A program made the position numbers and the translations under genes. The notes under the pieces were generated by a model, which did no database searches, was not told where the DNA came from, and saw only the letters and a list, made by a program, of their open reading frames with translations. Source: Oscillospiraceae bacterium (GTDB lineage Bacteria > Bacillota > Clostridia > Oscillospirales > Acutalibacteraceae). Taken from it: a DNA stretch of 9,066 nt. The DNA lies in the NCBI GenBank assembly GCA_902766855.1, contig CACXFE010000063.1, positions 1 through 9,066 of the forward strand, written 5' to 3'. Position 1 is the first letter of the stretch, and each line of letters opens with the position of its first letter. This document shows positions 6,841 to 9,066 of this stretch, piece after piece.

Positions 6841-9066
6841 ATGAAAAGAGTCAGAATAGCGGCGCTTTTGTTGGCAATGGCTTTGCTTGCCGGCTGCGGC
6901 GCGGGCACACCCGCCAAAACGCCGGAAAAGGAATCCGCCGCCCCCAAAGAACAGGCGCAAGCGCCCGCTTCTTTCGCGCAGACCATCCCGACATACGCAT
7001 CCGCCGAGGAGCGACTTTCGCGGATGACGGAGGCGGCAAGCGACGGATCGGTTTCCCTCCTTTTTGACGAAACGACCGGCGATATTGCGCTGAAAACGCC
7101 CGAACTGATTTATTTTTCCACCCCGACCGGCGTTGCGGGCGACACCCGCGCCACCGAAGCGCAGAAAAACACCATGGCGTCGCAAATCCGGCTGGTTTAT
7201 ATGGACGGGCAGAAAAATACGGCGGAACTGGCCAGTTTCCCCGAGTGCATCGCCAAAGGGCAGTACACCGTGGCGAAAATAAAGAACGGGGTACAGGTGA
7301 ATATGGTGATCGGCCGGGCGGAACAGCGTACCTTGGTGCCCGCGGTGCTTCCGGCTGAAAGTTTTGAGCGGGTGATCGGGCAGTTGGAAAAACGCCCCGC
7401 TTCCCGCATGAAAGCCTTTTATAAATTGTATGATCCCGAAACCACGGCGGAAAACCAGTTGGAGATCATCCGCTCGAAATACCCGGTGGTGGATGACATG
7501 GCGATCTATGTGCTGAAAGAGATCACCGAGAAAGAGCGTGCGGAGATCGAGGGGCATTTCAAAACCGCCGGATATACCTTCGAGGAGATGGAAAAGGATC
7601 TGGAACAGGTAAAAGCGGACGAGACCGAAACGGTCAAGCCGCGGTTTGAACTGTCCGTTTGCTATACCTTGGAAGGCGGCGCGCTGCGGGTTCGGATCCC
7701 GAGCGACCGCATCGCGTATGACGAAAGCCATTTTTCTCTGCTTGAAATCGGCGCGTTGGAATATATGGCGGCCGCGAAAACGGGCGAAGAAGGCTATCTT
7801 TTCCTGCCGGACGGATGCGGCGCGATCATGCGCTTCAATCAGGGGGAGAAGGCCGGCAGTGAATTGCGCCTGCCGGTGTATGGATACGACAGGGCGCTCA
7901 CCTATCTTGCCGGGTATGACCGGCTGATGACCGCCGCGCTCCCGGTGTTCGGCATTTCTTCGCCGGCGGGATCCCTGTTGGCGGTGATCGGGGAAGGGGC
8001 GGCCATGGCGGATATTACGGCTTCCGCGGGCGGCTCGGCAGGCTCTTACGCACACGCGGGAACGGCCTTTACCTACCGGGATACCGATACCTTTGATTTT
8101 AAAGATGTCAACACGCAATATGCGTGGTCGCTGGTGGATCCGAACGCGTTTTCGGGCACCTACGAGATCGCGTATTACCCGCTGGCGGCGGGGGCGGGCA
8201 TTCCGGAAATGGCCGCCGCTTACCGCGAAACCGTTTCTTTTGCAAAGCAGAAAACCGCTGCCGGCCTGCCTTTGGTGCTGGGATTGTACGGCAGTGTGAA
8301 ACATCAGGATCAGATCCTGTTCATGCCGGTCAACCGGCAGGTGCCGCTGACGACCTTTGAGGACGCCGCCGTGATCGCGGAGGAACTCACCGGGGAAGGG
8401 GTGCAAAATCTTTCCCTGCGGCTGATCGGCTGGGCGAAAGGCGGGCTGGATACCGGCGCGTTTTCCTCCTTTTCGCCGGCGGGCGCGGCGGGCGGAAAGA
8501 AGGGGCTTCAAAACCTGTCCGCCAAAATGAAGGAGCAGGGCGTGGCGCTCTACCCGGACGCGGATTTCGCCTATGTTCGCCGCAACACTTTGTTTGACGG
8601 GTTTTACGCCGTGGGCGATACGGCGCGAATGCTGGATAAAACCTATGCCGGGTATAATCACACCCGGGCAAGTTCCGGGTTGATGGACGCCAAGGCGTTT
8701 CGCTATGCGTTAAAACCGAAAGCGGCGCTGGCGCTTTACCGTCAATTTATGCCGGGATTCCGAAAAAGCGGGATCGAGGGGCTTTCGCTCGGATCCCTCG
8801 GGGGCCACCTGAACAGCGATAAATCCGCCAAGGACGGGGCTGACCGGGAAAGCGCCCGCAAAATCACCGAACAAATTTTGCAAGACGCCGCCGAACATGC
8901 TTCCGTGATGACCGAGGGCGCCAACGCCTATGTGTTCCCCTTCGCGGAAATCATAACGGCTGTGCCCTCCGCCGCGAGCGGCTACCCGGATGCCGACGAA
9001 TCGGTGCCGTTTTTACAAATGGTACTGCACGGCAAAACGGCGTACACCACCCCGGCGATCAACACC
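6841..9066 (+). CDS. DUF5696-type surface lipoprotein, probable glycoside-hydrolase-like enzyme (3' end beyond window)
   Basis: The reading frame stays open for 742 codons to the window edge, so the C-terminus is missing. Residues 1-19 are a lipoprotein signal with lipobox LAGC (C19). The following Ala/Pro/Lys/Glu-rich linker (about 20-45) would hold the enzyme off the membrane. Motifs I associate with DUF5696 proteins appear in order: GYLFLPDGCGAIMRFNQG (318-335), PVYGYD (345-350), LIGWAKGGLD (528-537), GGKKGLQNL with ALYPDADF (551-576), LSLGSLGGHLNSD (648-660), and a terminal PFLQMVLHG-type segment. The C-terminal half alternates strands and helices like a (beta/alpha)8 barrel. The late 'LxxVLHG' and 'GxSLGSLG' segments resemble barrel glycosidases. 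The catalytic acids are not proven; D573 and D575 are candidates. It starts 18 bases after the NHL-TPR-Yip1 gene, so it is probably in the same operon. Hydrolase activity is inferred; the family name is given from memory. Confidence 0.82.
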   Translation, partial: MKRVRIAALLLAMALLAGCGAGTPAKTPEKESAAPKEQAQAPASFAQTIPTYASAEERLSRMTEAASDGSVSLLFDETTGDIALKTPELIYFSTPTGVAGDTRATEAQKNTMASQIRLVYMDGQKNTAELASFPECIAKGQYTVAKIKNGVQVNMVIGRAEQRTLVPAVLPAESFERVIGQLEKRPASRMKAFYKLYDPETTAENQLEIIRSKYPVVDDMAIYVLKEITEKERAEIEGHFKTAGYTFEEMEKDLEQVKADETETVKPRFELSVCYTLEGGALRVRIPSDRIAYDESHFSLLEIGALEYMAAAKTGEEGYLFLPDGCGAIMRFNQGEKAGSELRLPVYGYDRALTYLAGYDRLMTAALPVFGISSPAGSLLAVIGEGAAMADITASAGGSAGSYAHAGTAFTYRDTDTFDFKDVNTQYAWSLVDPNAFSGTYEIAYYPLAAGAGIPEMAAAYRETVSFAKQKTAAGLPLVLGLYGSVKHQDQILFMPVNRQVPLTTFEDAAVIAEELTGEGVQNLSLRLIGWAKGGLDTGAFSSFSPAGAAGGKKGLQNLSAKMKEQGVALYPDADFAYVRRNTLFDGFYAVGDTARMLDKTYAGYNHTRASSGLMDAKAFRYALKPKAALALYRQFMPGFRKSGIEGLSLGSLGGHLNSDKSAKDGADRESARKITEQILQDAAEHASVMTEGANAYVFPFAEIITAVPSAASGYPDADESVPFLQMVLHGKTAYTTPAINT

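Noticed and set aside
6817..8661. A 614-codon open frame on the minus strand opposite the lipoprotein gene
   Set aside because: The + strand frame here has a ribosome binding site, a lipobox and family motifs. The opposite frame translates to an Arg/His/Gly-rich sequence with no recognisable domain, typical of a shadow of a GC-rich codon pattern.

Overview
The window holds a tightly packed, single-direction gene cluster on the + strand. Five genes are separated by only 1 to 18 bases and fill nearly all of it. Strong purine-rich Shine-Dalgarno sites of the GAGGTG/AGGGG type, a moderately GC-rich composition with the standard code (TAG, TAA and TGA stops all occur), and the protein families present suggest a Bacillota organism, probably an uncultured Clostridia lineage. 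The taxonomic call is an inference from style and protein families, not from a marker gene.

Layout: (1) a 41-base AT-rich leader with a candidate -10 box; (2) 42-2867, a very large (941 aa) secreted solute-binding protein in which two related carbohydrate-binding-like beta-sandwich modules and a helical stalk precede the ABC-type binding domain; (3) 2883-3785 and (4) 3787-4653, the two membrane permeases of a CUT1-type (MalF/MalG-like) sugar importer; (5) 4669-6822, a 717 aa membrane protein joining an extracytoplasmic NHL beta-propeller, TPR-like helices and a Yip1-type multi-pass membrane domain; (6) 6841 to the window edge, a large lipoprotein of the DUF5696 type, probably related to glycoside hydrolases and still open at base 9066.

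Working together (inference): the lipoprotein could bind or cut a glycan at the cell surface. The multi-domain binding protein would capture it or its fragments, the permease pair would import it, and the NHL-TPR-Yip1 protein would act as a membrane scaffold or sensor. No ATPase, regulator or cytoplasmic glycosidase is in the window, so the importer probably uses a shared MsmK/UgpC-type ATPase encoded elsewhere or further downstream. I recall similar combinations of large binding protein, permease pair, YIP1-family protein and DUF5696 protein from Paenibacillus-like genomes. The arrangement is therefore likely a recurring but functionally uncharacterised module. No RNA genes, CRISPR arrays, insertion sequences, attachment sites or terminators were found, and there is no gene-free stretch over 300 bases.
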